Assembly: GCF_014529535.1 (NCBI RefSeq)
Contig: NC_050737.1
Coordinates: forward strand, 3,194,447-3,258,446
Origin: Bradysia coprophila
Taxonomy: Eukaryota; Arthropoda; Insecta; Diptera; Sciaridae
DNA length: 64,000 nt
Direction: 5' to 3'
Part shown: positions 41,450-51,855 of the stretch, piece by piece
Numbering within the stretch: the first letter of the stretch is position 1
Layout: each line of letters starts with the position of its first letter
Translations under genes and position numbers: made by a program
The notes under the pieces: model-generated
Seen by the model: only the letters and a program-made list of their open reading frames with translations
Told to the model about the DNA's origin: nothing
The model's database searches: none

Positions 41450-43176
41450 AAAAAAATCGAATTCATTAATCAAATGTAATAATTAATGTATTTAGTCAGC
41501 AAATACTAAAAAAAAATAATAAAAAAATCACTTAAGTGTAAATTGGCATGTCTTTTTAAGGACGTCAAAGTGGGTATGACGTAGGATTCGCTTTCAATTT
41601 CTATTTGGTGTGAACGCGTCGCAAATATGGTGAGTGGTTTTGTATTGTACACTGACATGGCTTAGTTGAAGCGCCATCAACTGTAGGAAGAACCCGATCA
41701 GAGATCTGCTGCCAATCCACTGTACGGTCGAGGTGTTGTTAGTCAAGTAACTCATTAAAGGTGGAAAGTTTTTCTTTTTTTTATTTTTTATTTTAAAATT
41801 AGTTCTTTCCAGAAGGCATATTTCAGCTGTTATTGACCTATTTTCTCTTCGAACTGAACACAACTCTTGGACCGTGACTTTCACGAACAAATAGCGAGAG
41901 TAGGAAATTTCTTCAGGAAGGATCGAGCTCGAAACGTTAACTGGTTTTTTTTTCGTAATTTTTTTGAACCTGAATCCACATAGCTGAACCAGATTGAGTG
42001 TGAATATTTATATTGTCAGGAACTCGATTGTGATTTTCGTGTGGTGAAAGGGAGTGTGACGAAAAGTTGGTAGTTTCGAGAACGTGATTAATATCAAGGC
42101 TGTATAACTGTTAGTGAGGCATTGTCAGGCAGAGTCTATTCTCGTGAAATTTAATCTTTACGAAATTCCGAAAAATTCTCGAAAACACTCGAAAGTCTAA
42201 AATTCAAGAATTTTAAGAAACTTTTTATTCTTGAAAATTAAAAAAAAAACATGAAAAGAGGCCATGGTCAATACTGAAGCACAGATGCGTGGATGACATC
42301 CAAATCTTATAATAAAAATTTTGCACTATCATAAAATGTGAATTACATAAGGTTCGGATAAGGCTAGGTTCAGGTCAGGTCAAAAATTCAAATTTCTGGG
42401 TTCAGGTGGAAAATTTCTAGATCAAAACTGGCCCGATTTATCGTTGACCTGACTAGATTTAATTCATTGTTGAATTACAAGAAGGTACAATTTGTTTTAT
42501 CCAGTCAGGTCAGGTTAAAAACAGGCTCAGGTCAACACAGATCAGGTCAGATCCGATCAGATCTAAAAAAACGAATCTAAGCAACCTTTACGACCCATGT
42601 CACGAACCAAAATTTAGTTTTGTGTGTAGTTAACTTAAAACAGTCACTGTTTAACTGTGAGTCGATAATCAAAAATAAACGAGTCGATGGAAAGAACTAT
42701 TATCTTGTGGTCTTGTGGAATGGGAAACTGTGCATTTAGATCAATAAATCGAATGGTCGAACGAGGGACAGTAAGTTTTTTCTTTCTTCATTTATCTGCT
42801 TTGTTCTTGGAACTTGCTAGACTAGTAGCGATCATTCTTTCCGGTCATGGAAATAATGCGGTATCCTGATAACGTTGTTCCGGGAAACGAGCTGAACAAA
42901 ATTTGGACTCGGTTACAGGGAAGAAAACATTATTTCCAAGCCTGAACATTTCTAAACAAAAGTCATCTACTACTAATACAATGTAAAGTGCAGTGTAGAG
43001 TCTACACTGTAGACTAGGGTGGATCGATTTCACTAACATGAAAACTGACGCTCAGATCCATTCGAAGCTTCTCGAGACTAATTTAACTACAACATTACAC
43101 TGTGTGAAGCATAGACCACAGATTACCGCAGACAATTGCTACGAAATCACTTAGTTCCCAAATAATATCACAAAAT

Positions 43177-43872
43177 TTAATTGAATTTCATTTCACAAAT
43201 AAAGAATAATTCAGTATTACATGTACGGTCATTCCAACTCCAAGTCGTGTCTTTCCATCTTATCTCCAAGCATCTTTCATTGATGTTGTTTGGTTCATCA
43301 GTTCCCCAATTAGTAAAATCAATTGGTTTGCCATTGGCTAACCAATACCATTCTCTAGAAGCGCCAAGGTCATTACCCGAAGTCCACAAATTCTGCGCTT
43401 CGTCCCCACAACCTGATTTAACATAAGCATCAAAAAATTTTAACAAATACCACAGAGCTACCTACCACTTACCGGACATATTTATGAGCATTGAGATAAT
43501 ATTGTTTTCTTCCATCGAATCAATGCTGGCCAATTCCATGCCATTGAATTTACAAATATGTGCGGCTTTGAACCAATTGACCTGCAAATACAGTTAAAAA
43601 CATTCGCACATTGTTACCAGTGGAATTTTAATTGGGATTTGTGTAACCTTTTCCGTAGTGACCAAGAAGAATTGCTTGGAATTCACGAAATTACTTCTGA
43701 TCGCTGGTTGATCTGCCACTGGGGAAGTGAAAGCAACACCTTCATTTAAATTAGATACATCTTCAACTTCTATTGAATTAGCGACACCTTCGGCTGGCTC
43801 ATCAACGAAACCACTATTTGGTCGAAGCAAAACTGCGTAAAGACATGCGATAAACAAACCGATTTTGTTCAT
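43177..43872 (-). CDS. Secreted C-type lectin
   Basis: Three exons on the minus strand, 43872-43648, 43581-43473 and 43412-43177, in phase; 189 residues. Residues 1-21 (MNKIGLFIACLYAVLLRPNSG) form a signal peptide and are followed by an acidic linker. One C-type lectin domain fills the rest: WFKAAHICKFNGMELASID, WTSGNDLGASREWYWLANG, FTNWGTDEPNN, CLEIRWKDTTWSWNDRTC and FFICEMKF. The EPN motif predicts mannose-type sugar preference. WND and the four core cysteines are present, so calcium and sugar binding should be intact. Insect lectins of this class act in microbe binding and immunity; that role is inferred. The donor of exon 1 (GTTACA) is weak. Confidence 0.92.
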
Positions 43873-44449
43873 TTTCTCAACTCTTCAACTTGGTGGATAA
43901 ACAAAGCAAAATTAGATTTTGTTACCGATACTTTGACATGAAAAATAACTAAAGTTAAAATTATCAACCTCTATTGGATATAATTCCGAAGAACACTAGA
44001 AAATTTTGAATTTTTCGCTGTGTGACTCAAGAGTTACACTTAATCTCTAATTTCACTTGACATATATGTCCCCTTGATAAAAGACTAAGACAAAAGAAAG
44101 ATATCAGACCAATTTAACGATAGCACTTGGACAATCTAAAATTGCAATATTATGATGCTGACATAAATAATTCTTCTACAGTACAACGCAATACATCGTG
44201 AGCGCCGGTCGTATGGGACAAAACAAAATTATATCAGGAACAGTCTTAGAAACTGTGTCCAAGCAAATCACTTTTCTGAGTTTTTTTTTGGTTGAGATTT
44301 AAACCGACCACGAACCAAGAGAATTCAAGGGTGAAGTGTGGAATCCACACTGTGGATTCAAAGAACAATGGAAATTTTTTAATTTTTTGGCCCTTGTGGT
44401 AGAACTTAACTTTTGTGAGAGAACCCATAAATCTATAATCTTCACTCAC

Positions 44450-44557
44450 CTTTATAGATGATCCGGTCGTAAAAGCCTCGATCCGCCCGAACCCAACCTT
44501 ATTTTCAGATTTCAAAAATGTATCACCCATTTCTGGTCGAGTTTCGGTTTCTTTGGG
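44450..44557 (-). CDS. Possible orphan exon, unidentified
   Basis: A 36-codon open stretch on the minus strand bounded by an acceptor (GATCACGCAG) and a strong donor (AAG then GTGAGT). It contains GDTFLKSENKVGFGRIEAF. Codon choice looks coding, but I do not recognise the family and found no partner exon. It could belong to a broken gene next to the lysA fragment. Confidence 0.25.
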
Positions 44558-44863
44558 CTGCGTGATCAAAACATTATAATTCAAGTTTCGAAAAATCTCG
44601 ACACGCTTAGCTTTACTAAACTTCCAAATAAAAAAAGAAATTAAAGAAAGTCAATTAAAATTTACTGAGTCGATATATTAGTTTCCTGACTGACGGTACT
44701 TGTAGTACCTTTAATTTTCCCGAATCATTTACGAAATTTTATCGAAAAACCCTAAAACATTGAATTGATCGTGAAGAGATATCCGAATATTTATCTACTA
44801 TATTTTCGTGATTAACTCCCAAAGGAGCAACGGAGACTGTAGGACTCGTACTGGTTGTCATTC

Positions 44864-45520
44864 TTATAATATTTCAGTTCTTATTAATATATCTATATAT
44901 CTATATACAATAACAACTTCCTCCAGTTCACGTTTTGTTACATCACCCAATATGGTAATGTGATGATAGCTTCCGTAAATAGCTGGACGGAGTAAGTCGT
45001 TAAATCCCGCATTTATAAGCGCATATCGTTTCGAGCCCATTGTTTTTACTGCATGCACTTTAGTAACAAGAGTCCCACTTTCGGCGACTAGAAAACGACC
45101 CGGTTCCACTTCTAATGTTATTGAATGTCCAAAATGATTTTCGATTTTCTTTCTTGCTGCATCCCACAAATCAAAATAGTTAGTACCCGATCCATCAACG
45201 TTGGCAACATCGACATCCGGTTCATCTTCAAGGTATGATATTGGAATGCCTCCACCTGCTGAAATCGCTTTAATGTCATGATTACATTCAATTACGCACT
45301 GAACCATGGCACTGCAAGCATTTTCTAATTTATTCGAAAACGATCCCGAGCCTAAGTGCATATGAAATCCTACTAAATTTAAGCGAAAATCTGTAACCAC
45401 ACACAACGCTTCGGCTAAATCTTCAAACCAAATTCCATGTTTGCTATTTTCGCCTCCTGTGTTTGTCTTCTTACTATGTCCATAACCAAATCCCGGGTTT
45501 ATCCGGGTATATTCCTCAGG
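44864..45520 (-). pseudogene. lysA: Bacterial-type diaminopimelate decarboxylase (LysA) fragment
   Basis: On the minus strand a stop-free frame of about 218 codons encodes the central part of proteobacterial LysA, the PLP enzyme making lysine from meso-diaminopimelate. Ordered signatures: RINPGFGYGHSKKTNTGGEN, SKHGIWFEDL, GFHMHLGSGSF, AISAGGGIPISY, LEVEPGRFLVAESG, NAGFNDLLRPAIYGSYHHIT. These match the E. coli-like subfamily closely, not insect ornithine decarboxylase. Missing are the N-terminal third with the PLP lysine and the C-terminal part with the catalytic cysteine (CES). Homology stops at VVIV, next to a 24-bp repeat shared with 52.5 kb. On the N-terminal side there is a stop directly before the block, or an acceptor (CCTGAG). 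Animals lack this pathway, so horizontal transfer is the simplest origin. The copy appears partial and non-catalytic. Confidence 0.85.
44875..44898 (+). repeat. 24-bp direct repeat, left copy
   Basis: Identical over 24 bp to 52546-52569 in the same orientation, 7,671 bp apart; it begins CAGTTCTTATTAATATATC. Here it abuts the end of the lysA homology. It is AT-rich, so coincidence is not excluded. Confidence 0.8.
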
Positions 45521-45584
45521 TCAGTGTTTAGCACGTGGGATTGTGGATCCTTTTTCTTATAATAAAATCATCTTCTTACTGTAG

Positions 45585-46017
45585 GCTGTACTGAACTATC
45601 GACGAAAAAGTACCGTAGGTTGGAGCATAGAAAATATTCTCCTCGATTTTACCGGTGGAATGCTTAGTATGCTACAGATTTTACTAAACGGATACAATTA
45701 CGGTATGACTGGAAGCATGGAAGACTGTAACAGTGCATCTGTTGTTAACGAAAGAAAAATCTATTTTTTAGATGACTGGGTGTCCATATTCGGTGATCCC
45801 ACAAAATTCGGTCTGGGCCTATTTTCGGTGTGTTTCGATATTTTATTTATGGTTCAACATTATGGTCTTTACAGGTCAGTATAGAAAATGAAGAATTCTT
45901 CGAAGTTCTCCCGTGAAGCGGCCCATTTAAATTTTTCATTTCTCTTTCAGACACAGCAGAAAAACAGTAAAAAAAGATGAGAATGTGATTGAAAGTGATA
46001 ATAAAGTTGAAGAATAA
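45585..46017 (+). pseudogene. Ctns: Cystinosin, 3' exons only (truncated gene or copy)
   Basis: Three in-phase exons, 45585-45702, 45772-45874 and 45951-46017 (stop TAA), encode the last 95 residues of cystinosin, the lysosomal cystine/proton symporter. Seen: [59 protein letters not shown] and [14 protein letters not shown], covering the second PQ-loop region and the last membrane helices. Splice sites and frame are intact. The upstream exons should lie to the left on the plus strand. That space is filled by lysA, a lectin and COX6B, and no earlier cystinosin exon was found down to 41.4 kb. Either the gene is truncated here or a long interrupted intron hosts these neighbours. The stop is 151 bp from that of mars. 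Confidence 0.75.
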
Positions 46018-46168
46018 AAGAGTAATCCTCGACAGTTTGTGAAGGGCTCATTACTTGTATTTGTTTCAGTTCCTCATTCGTTGTCTTTCCATTGAATACG
46101 CAACACATTTTTATAATCACAAAATTTAATCGCTCAATCAACGGCAAATAAAAAATTGAATCAAAAAA

Positions 46169-48100
46169 TTAGTTCTCAACATTACTGAATAGTCTGCGAG
46201 AAGATCGTCTATCTGCTGATGTAGCTGGGGCTGTTGAAACTTTTCGATTGTTCGGGGTCAGGAATGCTGACACACCATCGGTTGTCATACCTTTCTTTTC
46301 CGATGGCACACCACTCGTGCTGGCCCTACGCTTAATCACTTTGGGGTTCGGTGTAGCTGCGACCCGCAACGAACGCGACGCAGTCGGTGATTCGATGAAT
46401 GAGAAAGCCACACTTTTAGTGCTGCGCTTTACACCGGGAGTTTTCACTTTTATGATGCTTCGCGGTGTTTTGATGGTCGACAGCGAAAGTCTCTGCAAGA
46501 TCAATGTATCGTCATTTGACTGTAAGATTTAACAAATTGAAGAGAACTTACCGCTGGTGTTTGACGTAGTGTCATCGAAAAACCGTTGCCGCCATCTGTG
46601 TTACTGTAAGAAAAAAACTTCTGTTAACAACGAGTCCAACATTCGATCATAGGCTAGTGCACTAGTGCTTCAATTTACCTTGAATTTGTAGCAGTCGCAG
46701 CTATTTTGCTCTCCTTCATTTTGAGTCTGGCTTCTTCAATCATTTTTTGTATTCCACTGGACGCAGCCCCACCTTTCTTCGCTGCTTTCCTATTTCTTGT
46801 TTGTTTAATAACCTTTACTGGCAAGAGATCCGCTTCGACCCAGTCATTTTCTTGCAAAGTCATTAGCTTTTGAAACCGTAGACCGCAGTTCTCAACTTGA
46901 ATGTACACCATACTCCAAAAACCTTCAAGATCCTTAGGAAGTACCGGTGGTTGACTGGTTCCTTTCTCGCATTCGTCACACAATCCCAAAAATTGATTGA
47001 ATTTTTTGGTGATCAACAACCGAGTTTGCCCAATAGCGACATCAATTTGGTCCACATAGACCGAATCAACGTGATCGTTTTCAGCCTTGTATTTAGTCCA
47101 ATACTCAACCTTCTGCATGAGACTATTGGTTTCGCTGTTCACTTGTTCGCGGAAATAGTCTGCAGCCGCACGATTCCGACGAACCGCCGGAGAATCGTGC
47201 TTGGACTGACTTAATTCTAGCTTGTAAACCGATTCGCGAACTCTAACCTCTTTGTGTGCGCTTCCTTTTCCGCGTGAAATCGTCACAAACGTAGGGATGG
47301 GAGACGTTCAAAATTATCGATAATATCAATCGAAAGAAATTATCGATATTCGATTAATCATATCGTTATCGATATTTTGGTAATTATCGATAATTATCAA
47401 AATATCGAAATTCGATAATTATCAAAATATCGATATTTTGATATTTATCTAAAAATTTATGATAATATACCGATATATCGGAATATATCGATAAATATCG
47501 GATTTTCGGGCCGAAATATCGGTATATCGAATTATCGATATGTTGATAATTATCAAAATATCAATAATTATCGATTATCGATATTTTTTTGATAATTTTC
47601 GATAAAAAAAGTCGATAATTATCGATTATCGATAATCGATAATTATCGATAATCATTATCATTATCGTCCATGCCTACACAAACGGACTGACATATGTAA
47701 ACGATGTACTCAATACGGACTTCGGTGTAGATTTGACTGATGATGTTTCTCCTTCAGGAATATTTTCTGACTTAACAGACTTCGGAGTCGATTTGATTGT
47801 TGGTTTTCTTTCTTCAGTCACATTTTCCGATTTAACAGACTTCGGCGTCAATTTGATTGACGGTCTTCTTCCGCCAGTAACATTTTCCGATTTAACGATT
47901 GCTAACAAATTGGATACTTCCATTGACGTTGGTTCCGAAGCTCCGTTATTGTCAACCGAATTCAGCATCTCAAAGGTAGAAGTCACAGAAGTGTTTTCTG
48001 GAACGGTGAGCATGTCAACATCACCAGCTGAAGGTCGAGCAGGTTGATTTTCACTATCATTTATTTCTGACGTTCCGTTTAAATGCAATAAACAATCGAA
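46169..48100 (-). CDS. mars: Mars/HURP (DLGAP5-like) GKAP-domain spindle protein, coding exon split by a MITE
   Basis: Minus-strand coding pieces: 48100-47678, then 47283-46679 after the inserted element, then 46603-46552 and 46519-46169 (stop). About 476 residues are visible; the first exon or exons were not found. The block YVSPFV, then TISRGKGSAHKE, then AADYFREQV and GQTRLLITKKFNQFLGLCDE is the GKAP/DLGAP domain. Mars binds microtubules and PP1 and stabilises spindles and kinetochore fibres. N-terminal to it are three tandem 20-residue repeats (KSENVTEERKPTIKSTPKSV type). The C-terminus is basic, with TPGVKRS and ASTSGVPSEKK. A hAT MITE (47292-47677) interrupts the frame between V and T of SPFVTIS, with a TAG at once. 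As assembled, this allele cannot give the full protein unless the insert is removed. Confidence 0.85.
47292..47677. mobile_element. hAT MITE rich in TATCGATA motifs, inserted in mars coding sequence
   Basis: 386 bp with ends TAGGGATGG and CCATGCCTA (hAT-like TAGGGNTGG termini). It is flanked by a perfect 8-bp duplication CACAAACG at 47284-47291 and 47678-47685. The interior is nearly all ATTATCGATAAT-type palindromic words, as in many insect hAT MITEs. No splice acceptor lies near its 3' boundary on the mars strand, so removal as an intron is not evident. Confidence 0.9.
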
Positions 48101-48126
48101 CTAATTTCAGAACAAATCTTATTTAA

Positions 48127-48524
48127 GAGGTTCCGAGCCTACGCTGAAATTGTAGCCTACATTTCTGCGTTTCGAAATTTTTGATCGCTGATATCTTTTT
48201 ACGAGAGCCCTTTTTGAAAAATGTACGACCACATTTTCGAGTAAAAATATGTCAGCTTTGAATAAAAAATAAAATTGTCTGTGAAAGTTCCATGTGCTTT
48301 GAGAAAACTGTACCGATGCCCCAAATTTGCATCAAAGGTACACTTTTCTCAAAGCACATGGAACTTTCACAGACAATTTTATTTTTCATTCAAAGCTGAC
48401 ATATTTTTACTCGAAAATGTGGTCGTACATTTTTCAAAAAGGGCTCTCGTAAAAAGATATCAGCGATCAAAAAATTCGAAACGCAGAAATGTAGGCTACA
48501 ATTTCAGCGTAGGCTCGGAACCTC
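48127..48524. mobile_element. Near-perfect 398-bp palindrome with TTAA target sites (piggyBac-type MITE)
   Basis: Begins GAGGTTCCGAGCCTACGCTG and ends in the complement. The arms are about 180 bp each and almost identical, with a short centre near 48300-48345. TTAA flanks both ends (48123-48126 and 48525-48528), as in piggyBac-family insertions. It lies just upstream of the first recognised mars exon. The sequence could form a very long hairpin. Confidence 0.8.
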
Positions 48525-49703
48525 TTAACACATTCCAAATTTTGTGCAACAATCACAGCTCAACGTCACTTCTGGTATAGTGTTTATAATGTATTGAATC
48601 ATCGACACATTTTTGACTTTTTGTCATTGGCTGCTTCTTTGGAAGTATTTGTCGCTATTTGTTATCATTCGGCTGCAATCCGATTTATATTTGAGAATGT
48701 GTCGTTAGTATGTTACTTCTGTATTGGAAGTCGTCACACTTCGTTGAAATTCGAATCAAATTGGATTCGTATTTGCGAGTGTGTTACATTCTCTATTCAT
48801 GTGTGTCTAAAAATTTACGTGCAGTTTCAAAGCACTAAAAGCTTTAGCCTAACCCTTAAAATATAACATTCGTGTAAGTAGGGATATCTGTTAGCAAAGC
48901 ATAAACGAAGTGGGATATCGTTTACGCTCTGCAAAACGAATGGATTTATTCGATCGGTCTTTCCGATATTGGACTTGAACTGGTGAGTATGCTAAAATAA
49001 TTTTAACTTTTTTTCTGTTACAGGCACAAAGGTTGGCTGAATCCATTTGCATTAAAATCAACGTTGTTGCAATGGAAACTGAAAATAGCAATTGCAATTG
49101 TTGTTTTCAGTTTCCATTTGCAACAAATTTTTCGCTGAATCTATTGCAAATGGATTTCAGCATTGAAAAATTTTATTTGAGATTTAATGGAATCCAAATG
49201 TTATTTTGCCGCCATTTTGGACGCCGCAAAACAACTTTTGGATTCCATGGAATTTCAATAGAAATTATTTCATCTGATGTGGAAGACGACTCCTGTAACG
49301 TGTAACCGTCAGACACAAAAAATATGGAAACAGAAACGGTTACAGGAAAAGCATCCGCCCGACATAAAGACGGCAATGCCATCGGTGCCTCAGTGCCAAA
49401 TTTGCCTTAAAATTTAATTGAAAAATGGAAATGAAGGTCATTTGGACCTAGGTAAGACGCAATTCATGCTTGCGCAACATTTCTGTTTTTCAATATAACT
49501 CGAGCAGCATTTCATGCCAAAGAAATGTTGTTCGGGAATGTACTGGTCTGCCCTTGATTCAGTGCATCTCGTCCTTTTTAGGATTTGAACGGCTAAACCC
49601 GGGGATGACAGACTGTTGCCTCGGTAGACCAGTGCCAACTAGGGTTGATAGGGTTGATAGGGCTAGTGAAGGGGAAATTGTTTTGCTTGTTTATTGTATC
49701 AAG

Positions 49704-49886
49704 CAGGGACTATTTTTGAGAAATTTTTTGATAAATTTTGAGAAATTTGAGATTTTTTTTTTGAGAAATTTACAGAAGTTTTTGATAAATTTGAGAAATC
49801 TTTCAGAAATTTGAGCAATCTATTTTCGAGAAATTTTAGAAATTTTGAGAAATCTTTAAGTAACCGATTTCTCAAAATAGTCCCTG
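49704..49886. mobile_element. 183-bp hAT MITE with 8-bp target duplication
   Basis: Starts CAGGGACTATTTTTGAG and ends CTCAAAATAGTCCCTG. It is flanked by GTATCAAG at 49696-49703 and 49887-49894. The interior is a run of degenerate GAGAAATTT words. Confidence 0.85.
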
Positions 49887-49982
49887 GTATCAAGGACTAT
49901 TTTTGGTTTTTTTTTGATTTTTGGAATTCGGTTTTTGAACAATTGTTTTTGGAATTCATCCCAAATCTACAATATTGAAATA

Positions 49983-50278
49983 TTCTCGTGTCATTTCGTA
50001 AAAATAAAATTGAAATTTTCTCGTGTCATTTCATAAAAGAAATAAATAAACATTTTCGTGTCATTTCTTAAATTGTGGAAAATTAGAAAAAATAGTAGAA
50101 GAATTTGTGGTGGATGTGGTAGCTAATTTCGCCATTTATGGTTTGAGTGCATAAGCCACATTCATCCCAAATCTACAAAATTGAAATTTTCTCGTGTCAT
50201 TTCGTAAAAGAAATAAATTAACTTTTTCGTGTCATTTCGGAAAAATAAAATTGAAATTTTCTCGTAACATTTCGTAAA
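49983..50278. repeat. Irregular repeats of TTCTCGTGTCATTTCGTAAA
   Basis: The 20-bp word or close variants occurs about five times, joined to AAAATAAAATTGAAA or AGAAATAAATAAAC, with a unique stretch between 50090 and 50160. The array resumes at 51377-51410 after the inserted retroposon, so it predates that insertion. Confidence 0.65.
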
Positions 50279-51376
50279 GATTAGATTAGATTAGATTAGA
50301 TGGGAGGGTGTAAGCCCAGCACCTAAGCCTCAGATGGGCCTGTTGTGCTATTGTACAAGTCTCTTGATCATATGGACTGTGATTTTACATCATATCTCTC
50401 CCGACTTAGATTGTTCACAAATCGACCGTGTGTTAACGTCCCATACGTTGTGAATTCTCCAAGCCGTGGGTGGTATGCGAATACCACAACCATCACTAAT
50501 TGACCTGTACATTTTCCCAAAGATGGCGCTATCAACATTGTCATGTTGTAGCTCTTTCTACTATTGACATTATGTCGATATGGTTTCTTTTATGGAGAAA
50601 GCGAATGTTGGGTTTTTTGATATTTCCGACTTTGTTACGGTCACGGCTATTAGTTTTAGGTAATAGCAAGTGTCTAATCACCATAGGCCATGAGTTGCCT
50701 CTTCGTATAAATCGCCATGCCACCATGTGACTGAACTCGTTCTGGCGTTGCAGGTTGTAGCGTTTGAATGATTCGTATTTCGTCATATCCCTTGACATCC
50801 ATACAACGTATCAATCAATAGATCTGTTAAACCTCGCGGTCATTTTGGAGTACAAGATAGTTTCTGTATCTTGGGATTGTACCACAGCAAATTTGTAAAA
50901 ATTTGCTATGTGGTTTTGGGGTGTCAAATGAGAACCCGAGGCGTTTGTACCTTACCTGCACTAAAATTGACTGCCAGATGCCATACGGCAATGTGTCATT
51001 TTCGTACATTAATCGAGCACGTAATTTAGCATTAGCTTCTGGTAGAGTCGATTGTTAATCCGTACACCGACGCCACGAAGCACATGTTAAATAACAAAGG
51101 AAATAACACAATTGTTGATATCGCACAATGAGGCGAGAACAACTTTATTGATCAAAGAGAAAATGACCTACGAGAACAACACTTTGACTTCGTTAATAAA
51201 ACCTTTAAAATAATTTCACCATTTAACCATTACAGCAAAATAAAAACACCAAAGCCGTAAAAGTTGGCACAGAAATTAGACAAAATCGAAAATGAATTCA
51301 CACACAGCCACACAAAAGAAACACTTTTAGAGAGCAACGCATAAACACGTCCGTTCTCTGTGACTGTGACTGTGCT
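50279..51376 (-). mobile_element. Retroposed element (LINE fragment or SINE-like), (TAATC)n tail, 12-bp target duplication
   Basis: Read on the minus strand, a 1,098-bp unit ends in CCATC(TAATC)n, seen as GATTAGATTAGATTAGAT on the plus strand. It is flanked by the 12-bp direct repeat ACATTTCGTAAA (50267-50278 and 51377-51388). A simple-repeat tail plus a variable-length duplication is the mark of target-primed reverse transcription. Two broken minus-strand frames (50541-50798, 50827-51009) may be remnants of a LINE open reading frame, but I could not recognise a domain. Its 5' start is GTGACTGTG-rich. Confidence 0.65.
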
Positions 51377-51855
51377 ACATTTCGTAAAAGAAATAAATAA
51401 ACCTTTCATAAATTTTGAAAACATAGTCCTTGCTCCGTATTAGTAGAATTAAGTTTGAAATTTTAAGTTTTTTGGAAAGCTTTACAATTTTCACCTTCAC
51501 TGTGCATTATAGGGACGATAGGGTTGATAGGGACTGTAGGGCGAAGAGTGTTGTATGGTTCATTTTGTCTCGTTATTATTAGCAATTCAAAGACGAAATT
51601 GAAACTTGTTTATCTAATTAATTCACATTTCGTTCACAGTTAACATTAAGTCCTCTCGGTCAGGCGATTGAACAGAAAAACCGGTGCATTTTACTTTCTG
51701 CGTGTCGATTGGTCGATTAATTTCAATTGCTGCGTGTCGGTTTGTTTGCAAGGTAAATTGTTTTGAACATTATTTGAGACGCAAGGGTTTTGCGATCGAA
51801 CATATTATTGAATTTGGAACTGTGTTTACTTTCAGATTGTTTAAATCGAATAAAA

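Noticed and set aside
44864-45520. Reading the lysA segment as insect ornithine decarboxylase
   Set aside because: The motifs GHSKKTNTGGEN, AISAGGGIPISY and NAGFNDLLRPAIYGSYH are specific to bacterial diaminopimelate decarboxylase.
49704-51400. Possible LTR-type element because of repeated flanks
   Set aside because: The repeated TTTCGTAAA words are a short irregular array split by a retroposon; no long terminal repeats, primer-binding site or capsid/polymerase frames are visible.
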